Shown: piece by piece, positions 7,561-16,141 of the stretch
How positions within the stretch are numbered: the first letter of the stretch is position 1
Layout of the letters: the number at the start of each line of letters is the position of its first letter
DNA from: Thermocatellispora tengchongensis
GTDB taxonomy: Bacteria; Actinomycetota; Actinomycetes; Streptosporangiales; Streptosporangiaceae
DNA: 64,000 bases
Assembly (NCBI RefSeq): GCF_014202315.1
Contig: NZ_JACHGN010000001.1
Span: 85,757 to 149,756, forward strand
Direction: 5' to 3'
Notes under the pieces: model-generated
The model's database searches: none
What the model was told of the DNA's origin: nothing
What the model saw: only the letters and a program-made list of their open reading frames with translations
Program-made: the position numbers and the translations under genes

Positions 7561-8052
7561 ATGACCATGCCCTTCCGAGTGGACAACTGCTCGATCGAGG
7601 CCACGCTGGGCATCGTCGGAGAGAAGTGGACGTTCCTCGTGCTGCGCGAGGCGTTCAACGGAGTACGCCGGTTCGCCGACCTCCAGGCCGGCACGGGCGC
7701 GCCCCGCCAGGTGCTCAGCGCCCGCCTAGCCCGCCTCGTCGAGGAGGGGCTGCTGCGCAAGGTCCCCTACCGCGAGCCCGGCCAGCGCCAGCGCGACGAG
7801 TACCGCCTGACGCAGAAAGGGCTCGACCTTTACCCGATCATGGTCGCCCTGATGCACTGGGGCGACCGCTACCTCGCCGGCGACGACGGCCCGCCGGTGC
7901 TGCTCACCCACCGCGACTGCGGCGCGCCCGTCGAGCTGCACATGCGCTGCGCCGAGGGCCACGAGGTCGCCTCGGCGCGCGAGATCACCCCCAGGCCGGG
8001 CCCCGGGTTCCGCCCCGCCCGCCACCCCGCCCGCGCCGCCGCCGACGGCTAG
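7561..8052 (+). CDS. HxlR-family winged-helix transcriptional regulator
   Basis: A 163-aa protein of the MarR-like HxlR family. The family signature is clear: CSIEATLGIVGEKWTFLVLR, then the recognition-helix segment RQVLSARLARLVEEGLL and wing residues before YRLTQKGLDL. Cys10 is at the position often used as a redox or electrophile sensor in HxlR/YodB proteins. The C-terminal ~50 residues hold THRDCG and MRCAEGH, extra Cys/His residues that might bind metal, and a Pro/Arg-rich tail. The start at 7561 follows a leaderless promoter. It probably represses itself and the divergent GNAT gene through the GACTCAG repeats. Confidence 0.9.
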   Translation: MTMPFRVDNCSIEATLGIVGEKWTFLVLREAFNGVRRFADLQAGTGAPRQVLSARLARLVEEGLLRKVPYREPGQRQRDEYRLTQKGLDLYPIMVALMHWGDRYLAGDDGPPVLLTHRDCGAPVELHMRCAEGHEVASAREITPRPGPGFRPARHPARAAADG

Positions 8053-8114
8053 CGGCCCCGGCGCCGGTCAGGGCCGCGGTCGGGACCGGTCCCCCGGATG
8101 CCTACCCTGAAGTC

Positions 8115-8933
8115 GTGTACAGGTTCCTCCTGACTCCGCGCTGGCTGGCGTTCCACGTGGTGGTGCTGCTGGTCATCCCGGCCTTCGTCTTCCTCGGCCA
8201 GTGGCAGTTCGGCCGGTTCGAGGAGCGCTCGGCCGCGAGCCACCAGATCACCGCCAACCTGGAGGCCGCCCCGGTCGCCCTCGGCACGCTGGTGCCGCCC
8301 GGCGGGAGCGTGCGCGAGGCCGACAAGTACCGCCGCGTCACCGTCTCCGGCACCTACGACCCCGGGCACGAGCTGGTGGTGCGGCGCCGGCCGCAGGAGG
8401 GCAGGCTGGGCTTCCTGGTGCTGACCCCGCTGGTCACCGGGCAGGGCCAGGCCGTGCTGGTGAACCGGGGCTGGGTGCCCGCCGGCGCCACCGCCGACGC
8501 CATGCCCGAGGTCCCCGCGCCGCCGGCCGGGCAGGTGACCGTGACCGGGCGGCTGCGGCTGAGCGAGAGCGAGGAGTCCTCCGGGATCAGGAACCGCTCC
8601 GGGCTGCCCGCCGGGCAGGTCCTGCTCATCGACGCCAGGGCGATCGGCGGCGGCCTGCCGTACCGGATCATCGACGGGTACGTCGAGGCGATCGAGCAGA
8701 ACCCGAAGCCGGCCACGGCCCCCGAGCCGGTGCCCGAGCCCGACGTGGGCGCCGGCGGCGGGCTCAACCTGGCCTACGGCGTGCAGTGGTGGCTGTTCAT
8801 CGGCGTGGCGGTCGGCGGGTGGTTCTTCCTGATCCGGCGCGAGGCCGCCGACCGCAGGGCCGCCGCGGCGCGCGACGGGCAGGAGTCGCAGTCCGTAACC
8901 TCCGCGGAACAGGCCCAGAACGTGGGAACCTGA
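8115..8933 (+). CDS. SURF1-family protein (cytochrome oxidase assembly)
   Basis: A 272-aa inner-membrane protein with the SURF1 plan: one TM helix near the N-terminus (WLAFHVVVLLVIPAFVFLGQ, followed by WQFGRFEER), a large extracytoplasmic domain, and a second TM helix near residues 220-238 (VQWWLFIGVAVGGWFFLIRR). The conserved SURF1 elements YRRVTVSGTYDP, VLTPLV and VLVNRGWVP are present. SURF1 proteins help insert haem a into subunit I of aa3-type cytochrome oxidase. The GTG start at 8115 follows a TACCCT -10 box (8103-8108) after 6 nt, so the mRNA is probably leaderless. The glycolipid-binding gene starts 5 nt after the stop and is likely cotranscribed. Confidence in the family is high; the haem role is from family knowledge. 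Confidence 0.9.
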   Translation: MYRFLLTPRWLAFHVVVLLVIPAFVFLGQWQFGRFEERSAASHQITANLEAAPVALGTLVPPGGSVREADKYRRVTVSGTYDPGHELVVRRRPQEGRLGFLVLTPLVTGQGQAVLVNRGWVPAGATADAMPEVPAPPAGQVTVTGRLRLSESEESSGIRNRSGLPAGQVLLIDARAIGGGLPYRIIDGYVEAIEQNPKPATAPEPVPEPDVGAGGGLNLAYGVQWWLFIGVAVGGWFFLIRREAADRRAAAARDGQESQSVTSAEQAQNVGT

Positions 8934-8938
8934 CAGGT

Positions 8939-9520
8939 ATGCGATCGCTGGTGTGGGTGAAGGACGCCGGGGCCGAGTACGCCGAGGTCGATCTGTCGGG
9001 CGGGCTGGCCGCGACCGGGGTGGCGGTCGGCGCCGACCCGGTGCCGTACCGGCTGGAGTACTCCCTGCGCACCGCGGCGGGCGACCACGTCACCGAGGCC
9101 CTCACCGTGCGCTCCTCGGGCGCGGGCTGGTGGCGCGTGCTCGACCTGCGGCGGGGCCCCGACGGCAAATGGGTCTGCGAGGCCGACCAGGAGGGCGCGC
9201 TCGGCGGGCCGCCGCCCGGCGGCGACACCGGGGCGCTGAACGACGCGCTCGACTGCGACCTCGGCCTGTCGCCGCTGACCAACACCATGCCGGTGCTGCG
9301 GCACGACCTGCTCACCACGCCCGGCAGCGTGGAGTTCGTGATGGCCTGGGTGCGCGTGCCCCATCTGTCGGTGATCCGGCACGAGCAGCGCTACACCCAC
9401 ATCTCCCCCGGCGTGGTGCGCTACGAGAGCGACGGGTTTCGCTCCGAGCTGGTCTTCGACCGCGACGGCCTGGTCACCGACTACCCCGGGCTGGCCCGCC
9501 TGGCCACTACAGGGGGATGA
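8939..9520 (+). CDS. Putative glycolipid-binding domain protein (DUF1089 type)
   Basis: A 193-aa soluble protein with the pattern of the putative glycolipid-binding family: YRLEYSLRT, a WWRVLDL strand, DCDLGLSPLTNTMPVLR, and the C-terminal YTHISPGVVRYESDGF. Homologous structures are beta-barrels resembling lipid-binding proteins, with no enzymatic activity shown. There is no signal peptide. The ATG at 8939 is 5 nt after the SURF1 stop, so translational coupling is likely. The 3' end overlaps the convergent membrane-protein gene by 14 nt. Confidence 0.85.
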   Translation: MRSLVWVKDAGAEYAEVDLSGGLAATGVAVGADPVPYRLEYSLRTAAGDHVTEALTVRSSGAGWWRVLDLRRGPDGKWVCEADQEGALGGPPPGGDTGALNDALDCDLGLSPLTNTMPVLRHDLLTTPGSVEFVMAWVRVPHLSVIRHEQRYTHISPGVVRYESDGFRSELVFDRDGLVTDYPGLARLATTGG

Positions 9521-10220
9521 ACACCAGCAGGAACGTCAGCGCGATGGCCAGGATCAGCGCCTGCCAGCCGTCCAGCGGGCGCCGCTCGGGCAGCACCTCG
9601 TGCGGGCGGCGCCAGATCGGATAGGGCTCAAGCAGCACGTACGCCACCGCTCCCCCGCGCAGGAACAGCCAGAACCAGCCCCAGCGGGTCGCGTAGCGGC
9701 GCTGGGGCAGCCCCAGCATGAGCAGGAAGGCGATGGCCAGGGCCACCGGCCCGAGGGGCGCGAGCGGCCCCCACAGCCGTTGCAGCTCCACGTACGCCCA
9801 CAGGCTGCCCATCGCGCCCAGCCGGTCGGTGACCGTCACCGGCCGCCCGCCGATCCGCGCCGCCGCGTCGATCTTGTCGAGGTACTCCCGGCGCACCGAC
9901 TCAAGCCGCTCCTCGTCCAGGCGGGTCGTCACCGGGTCCCACACCTCGGGCTTGATGTAGCCGAACGCCCGGTACCACGACAGCGGGCCCTCCGACCAGG
10001 TCAGCTCCCCGTACCCGGGCCAGGCGCGGTCCATCACGATCGTGCTCACCCGGCCGGCGCGCAGGTCGGCGTACAGGTCGTCCAGGGTGCGCGGCGTGGG
10101 GTCGCCGTTCACGTTGACCGCGAAGGTGCCCAGACTCAACAGCACCAGCAGGACGATCCGGGTGTAGAGCAGCACCCGGTCCCCGATCCCCCGGGCCCCG
10201 ACCACGGAATCCACGATCAC
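9507..10220 (-). CDS. Integral membrane protein, unknown function
   Basis: A 237-aa protein with one TM helix near the N-terminus (LLYTRIVLLVLLSLGTFAV), an ~100-residue loop starting VNGDPTPRTLDDLYADLRAG that looks extracytoplasmic, and three C-terminal TM helices (VALAIAFLLMLGL, WFWLFLRGGAVAYVLL, ALILAIALTFLLVFIPL). The loop contains WYRAFGYIKPEVWDP but no catalytic motif. Starts are uncertain: TTG 10226, GTG 10220 (used here) and GTG 10214 are all in frame and none has a strong ribosome-binding site. It is divergent from the phosphatase at 10273 and overlaps the DUF1089 gene at its 3' end. Confidence 0.75.
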   Translation of the reverse strand: MIVDSVVGARGIGDRVLLYTRIVLLVLLSLGTFAVNVNGDPTPRTLDDLYADLRAGRVSTIVMDRAWPGYGELTWSEGPLSWYRAFGYIKPEVWDPVTTRLDEERLESVRREYLDKIDAAARIGGRPVTVTDRLGAMGSLWAYVELQRLWGPLAPLGPVALAIAFLLMLGLPQRRYATRWGWFWLFLRGGAVAYVLLEPYPIWRRPHEVLPERRPLDGWQALILAIALTFLLVFIPL

Positions 10221-10272
10221 CGACAATCAAGCCCCAATCCGGAAATGGCCACTGCTGGATAGGTTAGGGCGC

Positions 10273-11079
10273 GTGATCCGTCATATCGAATTCGACCGGC
10301 TGCACAATTTCCGGGACGTGGGCGGGTACGTCACCGCGGACGGGCGGCGGGTCCGCTGGCGCAGGCTGTACCGGTCGGACTCCCTGGGCGCGCTGACCGG
10401 CGCCGACGCCGAGCGCTTCCTGCGGCTCGGCATCCGCACCGTCATCGACCTGCGCCATCCCGACGAGGCCGAGGCCCAGGGCCGCGTCCCCGGCCGCGAC
10501 GGCTACCGCTACCACAACCTGTCGGTGGAGCAGCAGCCGTGGGACCGGGCGGCGTACGACCCGCGGGCGGGGCTGGGCCGGTTCTTCGCCGACCACTACC
10601 GGCGGGTCGCCGAGATGGGCACCGCCGAGCTGGCGGACGCGCTGCGGCTGATCGCCGACGCCGACAACGCGCCGGTCGTGGTGCACTGCGCGGCCGGCAA
10701 GGACCGTACGGGCGTGGTGACCGCGCTCGTGCTCGCGCTGCTCGGCGTGCCACACGAGGACGTGATCGCCGACTACGCGCTCACCGACCTCGCCGCGGAG
10801 AAGTTCGCCCGCGACTGGCTGGCGCGGCACCCCGGAGAGGAGATCCCGTGGGCCGGTTTCGGTCGTGCCCCCGCCGAAGCGATGCGATTGTTCCTGACCG
10901 AATTGTGCGCGGCCCATGGTTCTGTGCGATCGTACTGTCGCAATGCGTTAGGAATAGGCGATGACCTGGTCGAACGCCTCCGCGACCACCTTTTGGAAGA
11001 CCTCGGCGACGGCGATCGAGACCGTTCTTTGGAGCGTTCCTCACCACACGCGGCGACAGACGGCAGACTGGGTGAATGA
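10273..11079 (+). CDS. Tyrosine-protein phosphatase family (Y_phosphatase3)
   Basis: A 268-aa protein with the Cx5R phosphatase loop HCAAGKDRTG: nucleophile Cys139 and Arg145. The N-terminal NFRDVGG and LYRSDSL motifs are diagnostic of the family that includes MptpB and LipA. Known members act on phosphotyrosine, sometimes on phosphoserine/threonine or phosphoinositides. The K and D inside the loop (GKDRTG) are the phosphoinositide-compatible form. There is no signal peptide, so it is cytoplasmic. The GTG at 10273 follows -10 TAGGTT (10260-10265) after exactly 7 nt, again leaderless. The tail (residues ~245-268) is charged and poorly conserved. Confidence 0.9.
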   Translation: MIRHIEFDRLHNFRDVGGYVTADGRRVRWRRLYRSDSLGALTGADAERFLRLGIRTVIDLRHPDEAEAQGRVPGRDGYRYHNLSVEQQPWDRAAYDPRAGLGRFFADHYRRVAEMGTAELADALRLIADADNAPVVVHCAAGKDRTGVVTALVLALLGVPHEDVIADYALTDLAAEKFARDWLARHPGEEIPWAGFGRAPAEAMRLFLTELCAAHGSVRSYCRNALGIGDDLVERLRDHLLEDLGDGDRDRSLERSSPHAATDGRLGE

Positions 11080-11143
11080 ACGGATACCAACCGGAGACCT
11101 CCCAGCTTGTTCTGTGTGATGCCTGCGTCATACGGTTTCTCAT

Positions 11144-12340
11144 GTGACTACGCCGCTGCTTCCCGATCCAGAGCCGAGGCGGCGCGACTACGTGATCATC
11201 TCCGTGGACGATCACCTCATCGAGCCCCCTGACATGTTCGAGGACAGGCTGCCCGAGAAGTACGCCGATCTCGCCCCGAAGGTCGTCGAGACCGACGCCG
11301 GGCACCAGGTCTGGCGATACGGCGGCGCCACCTACCCCTGCGCCGGGCTCGACGTCGGCGCGGGGCTGCCGCGCGAGCAGTGGACGCTCGATCCGGTGCG
11401 CTTCGAGCAGATGCGTCCGGGCTGTCACGACATCGAGGCACGCGTCGCCGACATGGACCGCGCCGGCATCTGGGCCGCGCTGTGCTTCCCCGGCATGCTC
11501 GCCGGCCAGGCCGGCATGGTGTTCTCCCGCACCCGCGACCAGGACCTCGGTCTCGCCGTGCTGCGCGCGTGGAACGACTGGCACGTGGAGGTCTGGGCCG
11601 GCACCTACCCGGAGCGGATCATCGCGCTGCAGCTCCCCTGGCTCAACGACCCCGAGGTCGCCGCCAAGGAGATCCGCGACAACGCCGCCCGCGGCTTCAA
11701 GGCCGTGGCCTTCCCCGAGTTCCCCACCCGCATGCGGCTGCCGTCGATCCACACCGGCCACTGGGACCCGCTGTTCGCCGCCTGCGAGGAGACCGGCACC
11801 GTCGTGGCCCTGCACACCGGCGGCTCCTCCTGGACCCCGGTGCCCTCGCCCGACACCCCGATCGAGGCCATCACCACGGTCATGCCGGCCAGCGCCATGT
11901 ACGCCTGCGCCGACTGGCTGTGGTCGGGCGTGCCGCTGCGCTTCCCCAACCTGCGCATCCTGATCGTCGAGGGCGGCGTGGGCTGGCTGCCGATGCTCGC
12001 CGAGCGCGCCGACTACGCCCTGGACCACCCCGTCGCCGGCGAGGCCAACTGGGAGGGCGGGCTCAAGCCGAGCGAGGTGCTGCGCCGCAACTTCTTCTTC
12101 GGCACCCTGAACGACCACGCGTTGTCGGGGGTGCGCCTCGCGGTGGGGCTCGACCACGTGCTGCTGGAGAGCGGCTACCCCCACTCCGACTCCACCTGGC
12201 CCGACACCCAGCGCACGGTGGCGCGCAACCTCGGCGCCCTGCCCCCGGCCGACATCGCCAGGGTCGCCTACGGCAACGCCGCCCGCCTGTTCGGCCACCC
12301 GCTGCCGTCGCGGGCCTGGCTGCGCATGGAGGAGATCTAG
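11144..12340 (+). CDS. Amidohydrolase family (amidohydrolase_2, ACMSD-like)
   Basis: A 398-aa TIM-barrel metal hydrolase or decarboxylase. The N-terminal metal motif is VDDHLIEPPDMF (Asp-x-His form), the strand-5 region holds VALHTGGSS, and the C-terminal LESGYPHSDSTWPDT is typical of the actinobacterial branch whose better known relatives include aminocarboxymuconate-semialdehyde decarboxylase. The final RVAYGNAARLFG is the conserved closing helix of these enzymes. Substrate unknown. The GTG start at 11144 follows TACGGT (11131-11136) with 7 nt between, so leaderless. The stop overlaps that of the convergent DUF1232 gene by 3 nt. Confidence 0.88.
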   Translation: MTTPLLPDPEPRRRDYVIISVDDHLIEPPDMFEDRLPEKYADLAPKVVETDAGHQVWRYGGATYPCAGLDVGAGLPREQWTLDPVRFEQMRPGCHDIEARVADMDRAGIWAALCFPGMLAGQAGMVFSRTRDQDLGLAVLRAWNDWHVEVWAGTYPERIIALQLPWLNDPEVAAKEIRDNAARGFKAVAFPEFPTRMRLPSIHTGHWDPLFAACEETGTVVALHTGGSSWTPVPSPDTPIEAITTVMPASAMYACADWLWSGVPLRFPNLRILIVEGGVGWLPMLAERADYALDHPVAGEANWEGGLKPSEVLRRNFFFGTLNDHALSGVRLAVGLDHVLLESGYPHSDSTWPDTQRTVARNLGALPPADIARVAYGNAARLFGHPLPSRAWLRMEEI

Positions 12341-12699
12341 CGGCCTTCGGGCCCGCCCTCGGCAGGGACCTCAAGCGGCCGGTGCCTCCGCTCCCAGTCG
12401 ACGTACCGGCCGCTCTCGCCCAGCAGCGAGGTCATCAGCCACAGGAACACGCCGAAGTCGTCGGCCACGCCCACCAGCAGCAGGAACTCCGGGATCACAT
12501 CGACCGGCGAGAGGATGTAGACGACGCCCAGCCCCATCATGGCGAGCTTGCTCTTGCCCATGTGGGGGTAGGTGCCGCGCATCACCCCGCCGATCATCCT
12601 GGGCACCGCCCGCAGCCGGGCCCCCAGGCCCGGCGACCCCGTGCGGCTCACCTCCTGGTACGCGCGCCACGCCGCAGCGGCCCGCCCCGCCTTCGCCAT
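12337..12699 (-). CDS. DUF1232 (YkvA-like) membrane protein
   Basis: A 120-aa protein with the DUF1232 signature YILSPVDVIPE inside a TM hairpin, followed by VGVADDFGVFLWLM. YkvA family members are small membrane proteins of unknown role, often linked to envelope stress. The ATG at 12699 has GGAGG 8 nt upstream; the GTG 9 nt further up sits too close to it. It lies head to tail 82 nt after the LLM oxidoreductase gene and may be its distal partner. Confidence 0.88.
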   Translation of the reverse strand: MAKAGRAAAAWRAYQEVSRTGSPGLGARLRAVPRMIGGVMRGTYPHMGKSKLAMMGLGVVYILSPVDVIPEFLLLVGVADDFGVFLWLMTSLLGESGRYVDWERRHRPLEVPAEGGPEGR

Positions 12700-12781
12700 C
12701 ACAGGCACCTCCCGCCGTCCCCCAGGGCCTACCCCCAGGCCCGTCCTGCTAACGCCTGACGGGCCCGGCCCGGTTCCTCGA

Positions 12782-13750
12782 TCACGCCTCGCCGGGCGCG
12801 AGATCCCGCACGGCCTGGGCGATCGGCACCTCCCCGCCCGGAATGGGCGCGAGCACCGGGGTGGTCAGCCCGTTGGCGACGTACTCGCGGACCCTGGCCC
12901 GGCACGTGGCCGCGTCGCCGTGCACCACCAGGTCGTCCACGACCTCGTCCGGGATCGCCTTCAGCGCCCCCTGCCGGTCGCCCGCGGCCCACGCCTCCTG
13001 CATGGGCCGCAGCGCCTCGCCACGCCCCAGCCACTCGTGGAAGGCCGCGTAGACGGGCACGGTGAGGTAGCTCGCGAGCATCCACCGGGCGCGCTCGCGC
13101 ACCTTGTCCACGTCCTCGCTCACGCACACGAACAGCCGCGCGATCAGCTCGGTCTCGGCCCCGACCTCGGCGCGCACCTTGCGCACGTCCTGCGGTGACA
13201 GCCAGTTCGTGATCGCCCCGTCGGCCTCGGCGGCGGCCAGGCGCAACATCCGGGGCCGCAGCGCCGCCAGCACGATCTTCGGCGGGATCTCCGGCGCCCG
13301 CTCCAGCTTGAACCCCTTCACCTGGAAGGTCTCGTACGCCTCGCTCACCTTCTCCCCGGCCAGCGCCTTGCGCAGGAACCGCAGCGTGTCGCGCGTACGG
13401 GCGTAGGGCTTGACGAACTCGCCCGCGTTCCACCGCTCCACGATCGCCGGCGAGGACGCCCCGATCCCGAGCACGAACCGCCCCGGGGCCAGATCGGCCA
13501 GGGTCGCCGCCGACATCGCGAGCAGCCCCGGCCCGCGGGTGGACACCGGCACGATCGCGGTCCCGAGCCGCACCTGCGGGGCCCACTGCGCGGCCAGCGC
13601 CAGCGGCACGAACCCGTCCACCCCGCTGACCTCGGCGCTCCACACATCGGTGTACCCGAGGCCGGGCAGCTCCTCGACCAACTCCCTGGAGCCGGCGAGC
13701 GAGCGGTCGTAGAACGGAATCGTCATTCCCCAGCGAGCACCCGCGGCCAT
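12782..13750 (-). CDS. F420-type LLM-class oxidoreductase
   Basis: A 322-aa luciferase-like (bacterial luciferase fold) TIM-barrel protein: TIPFYDRSLAGSRELVEELPG at the start, then TAIVPVSTRGPGLLAMSAATLADLAPGRF and LGIGASSP, the strand that contacts the flavin or deazaflavin. The group is known for coenzyme F420-dependent dehydrogenases and reductases. Residues near the C-terminus (CRARVREYVANGLTTPVLAPI) match the last helix and strand of that group. The ATG at 13750 is chosen with GGAGG 5 nt before it. A perfect palindrome (13764-13778) lies 13 nt upstream of the start codon and suggests repression by a dimeric regulator. A second LLM enzyme is at 27710. Confidence 0.9.
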   Translation of the reverse strand: MAAGARWGMTIPFYDRSLAGSRELVEELPGLGYTDVWSAEVSGVDGFVPLALAAQWAPQVRLGTAIVPVSTRGPGLLAMSAATLADLAPGRFVLGIGASSPAIVERWNAGEFVKPYARTRDTLRFLRKALAGEKVSEAYETFQVKGFKLERAPEIPPKIVLAALRPRMLRLAAAEADGAITNWLSPQDVRKVRAEVGAETELIARLFVCVSEDVDKVRERARWMLASYLTVPVYAAFHEWLGRGEALRPMQEAWAAGDRQGALKAIPDEVVDDLVVHGDAATCRARVREYVANGLTTPVLAPIPGGEVPIAQAVRDLAPGEA

Positions 13751-13763
13751 CCGACCCTCCATC

Positions 13764-13778
13764 CAGAATGTCATTCTG
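13764..13778. promoter_or_regulatory. 15-bp palindrome upstream of LLM oxidoreductase
   Basis: CAGAATGTCATTCTG: 7-bp arms around a single T. It lies 13 nt before the ATG at 13750 and is a likely operator. The cognate regulator is not adjacent. Confidence 0.6.
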
Positions 13779-13903
13779 TCGTAGCTTGCCCCCATTGGGG
13801 TGGGCCACGTCAATAGGCCACCGTACCAACCGGACGGTACGGGGATTCAAGCACGCGTTGATCCATAGGCAAGCCCCGGCCCGACGTGCTAGAACTAGGA
13901 AAC

Positions 13904-14425
13904 GTGAGCGCAAAGCGACGGGCCCGTCACCGTAAGCGACGCCCCACCCTCCTGTCCCGCCTGCTCACCCGCCGCCTGTCACGGCGGGGCCGGGTGATCG
14001 CCGTCCTGGCCCTGACCACCGGCCTGGCCATCACCCCGGCCCTCATCGCCCTGCTGCCCCCCGCCGCCGACGCCGCCGGCCCCCGCCCACCCGCCCCCCC
14101 ACCACCCCCCGCCGTCCCCATCCCACCGCCACCCCCCACTCCCCCCGCACCCCCACCCCCGCCGGCACCCCCCAAATTCCCCAAACCCCCACAAAAGGCC
14201 CGCCCCCCACTCCCCCAGGCCCCCTCCACCCCGAACCGCCCCCGCCCCCGCCCAACCCCCACCCCGACCCCGACCCCCACCCCCGCAGCCTGGATCCCAC
14301 CCCACCGCCCACCCAGCACCCTCGACCGCTTCGCCAACCGCCGCGGCCCCACCGACCGCACGACCGTGATCGTCCTGTTCACCACGGTCCTGGCCACCAC
14401 AACCCTGACCCGCCGCCTCCGCTGA
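13904..14425 (+). CDS. Proline-rich exported or membrane-anchored protein
   Basis: A 173-aa protein. A very basic head (RRARHRKRRP, RRLSRRGR) precedes a signal-like hydrophobic segment (VIAVLALTTGLAITPALIALL) and Ala-x-Ala cleavage region. Residues ~55-135 are nearly pure proline with a (PT)n stretch, and a C-terminal hydrophobic TVIVLFTTVLATTTL plus RRLR looks like a second TM anchor. A surface or cell-wall-spanning protein is plausible, but the family is not recognised. The GTG at 13904 has AGGA 5 nt upstream. The coding strand over 14080-14300 is extremely C-rich. Confidence 0.65.
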   Translation: MSAKRRARHRKRRPTLLSRLLTRRLSRRGRVIAVLALTTGLAITPALIALLPPAADAAGPRPPAPPPPPAVPIPPPPPTPPAPPPPPAPPKFPKPPQKARPPLPQAPSTPNRPRPRPTPTPTPTPTPAAWIPPHRPPSTLDRFANRRGPTDRTTVIVLFTTVLATTTLTRRLR

Positions 14426-14429
14426 GCCC

Positions 14430-14860
14430 TCGCCACAACGGCGGCCTGACCAGGGGCCCATCCATCCGGCCGCCTTGCAGGTCTCGCCGCGCGGGCAACC
14501 GGTTGCCGGACTTGAGGCCGCCGCTCCGGACCAGGTTTCGGCCGCCGAGACCGCGGAGCTTGGCGTGCACCGAGCTGGCCGCCTTCTGCGACTGCGGCCT
14601 TCTTGCGCGCCTTGTACGGCAGGAGCACCCGATGACCTGCGCCGACGCATCCCCTGTCCGTAGCCGGCGGATGATGCCCAGATGCGCCCGAGGTCGAATC
14701 CGGCGGCGATCTCGGCGAAGGTCTCCCCTTTGTGCAGGTAGGCCAGGACAACGACGGCGGCGCGGCACGGTAGAACCGCATGCAAGCCCCTGGTTGTACC
14801 GGTTGATCTCGGTCGACAACCCTCCTTACCAAGGGCTTGGATCTGTAGTGGGCCTGCGAC
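14430..14860 (-). pseudogene. Decayed IS5-like transposase remnant (HTH region)
   Basis: On the minus strand, around 14690-14800, a frame reads AAVVVLAYLHKGETFAEIAAGF. This matches the HTH segment of IS5-group DDE transposases common in actinomycetes (pattern ALLVLAHLRxGDTYxxLAAGF). Immediately after, the expected GIGxxTAWRYV is lost to frame change and the rest of the ORF has no DDE motifs. No terminal inverted repeats were seen. The stretch 14426-14988 otherwise holds no gene. It lies between two exported-protein genes, consistent with an accessory hotspot. Confidence 0.5.
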
Positions 14861-14988
14861 CTGCGATGTCACGGTGAAAAGGTTCGCTGAACGGCGACAA
14901 CCTGGACGCCCAGCAGTGCATACCGCCGACATACCGGGTTTTGGTTCGATTGTCGCGCAGGATTCCCAACCCTCGGGACGGAGACCAC

Positions 14989-15312
14989 ATGCGGAAGCTT
15001 GCCGCAACGCTCGCCATCGCAGCGGGCACGTTTGTTCTGGTCAACCCCAGCCCTGCTCAGGCCCTGCCCTCCGGCTGCGTAAAGGGAATCGGTTACGCTT
15101 CCACGACGGGTCACGCGACCGATTACGGCTATGCACGTTGCGAGAAGGGCACCGGGCACGTCAGGGTAATGGTGTATTGCACCAACAATCCGGCCTCCGG
15201 TGGCGCGGCCAACTACTACGGGCCCTGGGTCGGCGTACCTTACACGTCTACGAAATTCTGCCCCAGCACTCGACCCTACGCCATATCCACACTCATCGTA
15301 AAAGGTAACTGA
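14989..15312 (+). CDS. Small secreted Cys-containing protein, unknown
   Basis: A 107-aa preprotein. The signal peptide is MRKLAATLAIAAGTFVLVN, ending with PAQA. The mature ~85 residues hold four Cys (in SGCVKG, ARCEKG, VYCTNN, KFCPST), compatible with two disulfides, and many Tyr, Gly and Thr residues. No enzyme motif. The ATG at 14989 has GGAG ~8 nt upstream. A good Rho-independent terminator follows the stop at 15349-15377, so it is monocistronic. Codon use is less GC-rich at third positions (GGA, GTA, TCT) than neighbours, a hint of horizontal acquisition. Confidence 0.8.
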   Translation: MRKLAATLAIAAGTFVLVNPSPAQALPSGCVKGIGYASTTGHATDYGYARCEKGTGHVRVMVYCTNNPASGGAANYYGPWVGVPYTSTKFCPSTRPYAISTLIVKGN

Positions 15313-15348
15313 AGACTTCTCCGGTTCCCCTTTCCCGGACAAGAAAAT

Positions 15349-15377
15349 GCCTCACCTCTACGGAGGTGGGGCCTTTT
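15349..15377 (+). terminator. Rho-independent terminator of the small secreted protein gene
   Basis: Stem GCCTCACCTC (15349-15358) with GAGGTGGGGC (15363-15372), one G-T wobble, TACG loop, then CCTTTTG. One of the few canonical U-tract terminators in the window. Confidence 0.8.
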
Positions 15378-16003
15378 GTCGTTTGACTTGTGGTGTCCGC
15401 CCCACCGATGCCGATGAGCTGCCGCCCGCGCAGGCCCGTGCCCGCCTGGAGCAGCGCCGCCGCCTCGGCCTGTGCGCACACCGCCCGGCGCCGCCCCGGC
15501 TCGGCGACGTCCGCCCTGCCGAGGTGCGGATGCTGCGCATCCCCTGCCACCTCCCCAGCGCGGCCACCCCCTGGGGCCGCACGGGTCGCGCCCGCCGGAC
15601 CACTCGGCCCCCGTGGGTGGCCGGGCCGGCGCGCCCCACCCCATCCGGGTGGCGGCATGACGACCACCGCTACCGGGAGTACCTCACGCGCTGCCTGACC
15701 CTCATCCGCGAAGCCCAGGACATCCCGGACCCGGCGCCGGACCCGGCCCAGGGCGCGGCTTACCACCTGCTGCTCGTGCAGACCGACTGCGCGAGCACCT
15801 GGACGTGCAGGCCCAGCGCGAGCGCGCGTGTGAGAGGGGGCGGGGTGGCTCGATGGGTTGACGCTCTGATCGGCATGGGTGGCCCGCCGGAACGCGTCGC
15901 TGCGCCGCATCGGCCGCCCCCGCCCGCCGCGGGGCCCGAGCTTGACCCGGAGGCCGGGGTCGGGCCGGACGCCGGGGTGGAGCCGGACCGCGAGGACGCA
16001 TAG
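15378..16003 (+). pseudogene. Decayed, frame-shifted coding remnant
   Basis: From ~15655 one + frame shows strict G/C third positions and encodes DDHRYREYLTRCLTLIREAQ and then HLLLVQTD. At ~15785 the coding pattern moves by one frame (LREHLDVQAQRERACERGRG, ending SMG and a stop at ~15861). This suggests a single-base deletion within an originally ~60-70 codon segment. The flanks (15378-15650 and 15862-16003) show no convincing gene. The family is unknown; such Arg-rich small proteins occur in integrative elements. Function cannot be assigned. Confidence 0.35.
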
Positions 16004-16141
16004 GGCCGATGCGGCTGCCAGGAGCTCGGGGCGGGCGCCACGTGGGCCGGCGATGAGGTGAGCGACGGGTGGGGCGATTGGGCGCCGGCGCCGGACGAAG
16101 CCCGACATGGAAAGAGCGCCCGAGCGTGGCGAGGGCCTTTG

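Noticed and set aside
15378-16003. Prophage or plasmid gene set
   Set aside because: Only one short coding-like fragment; no phage or replication motif, integrase or att site visible.
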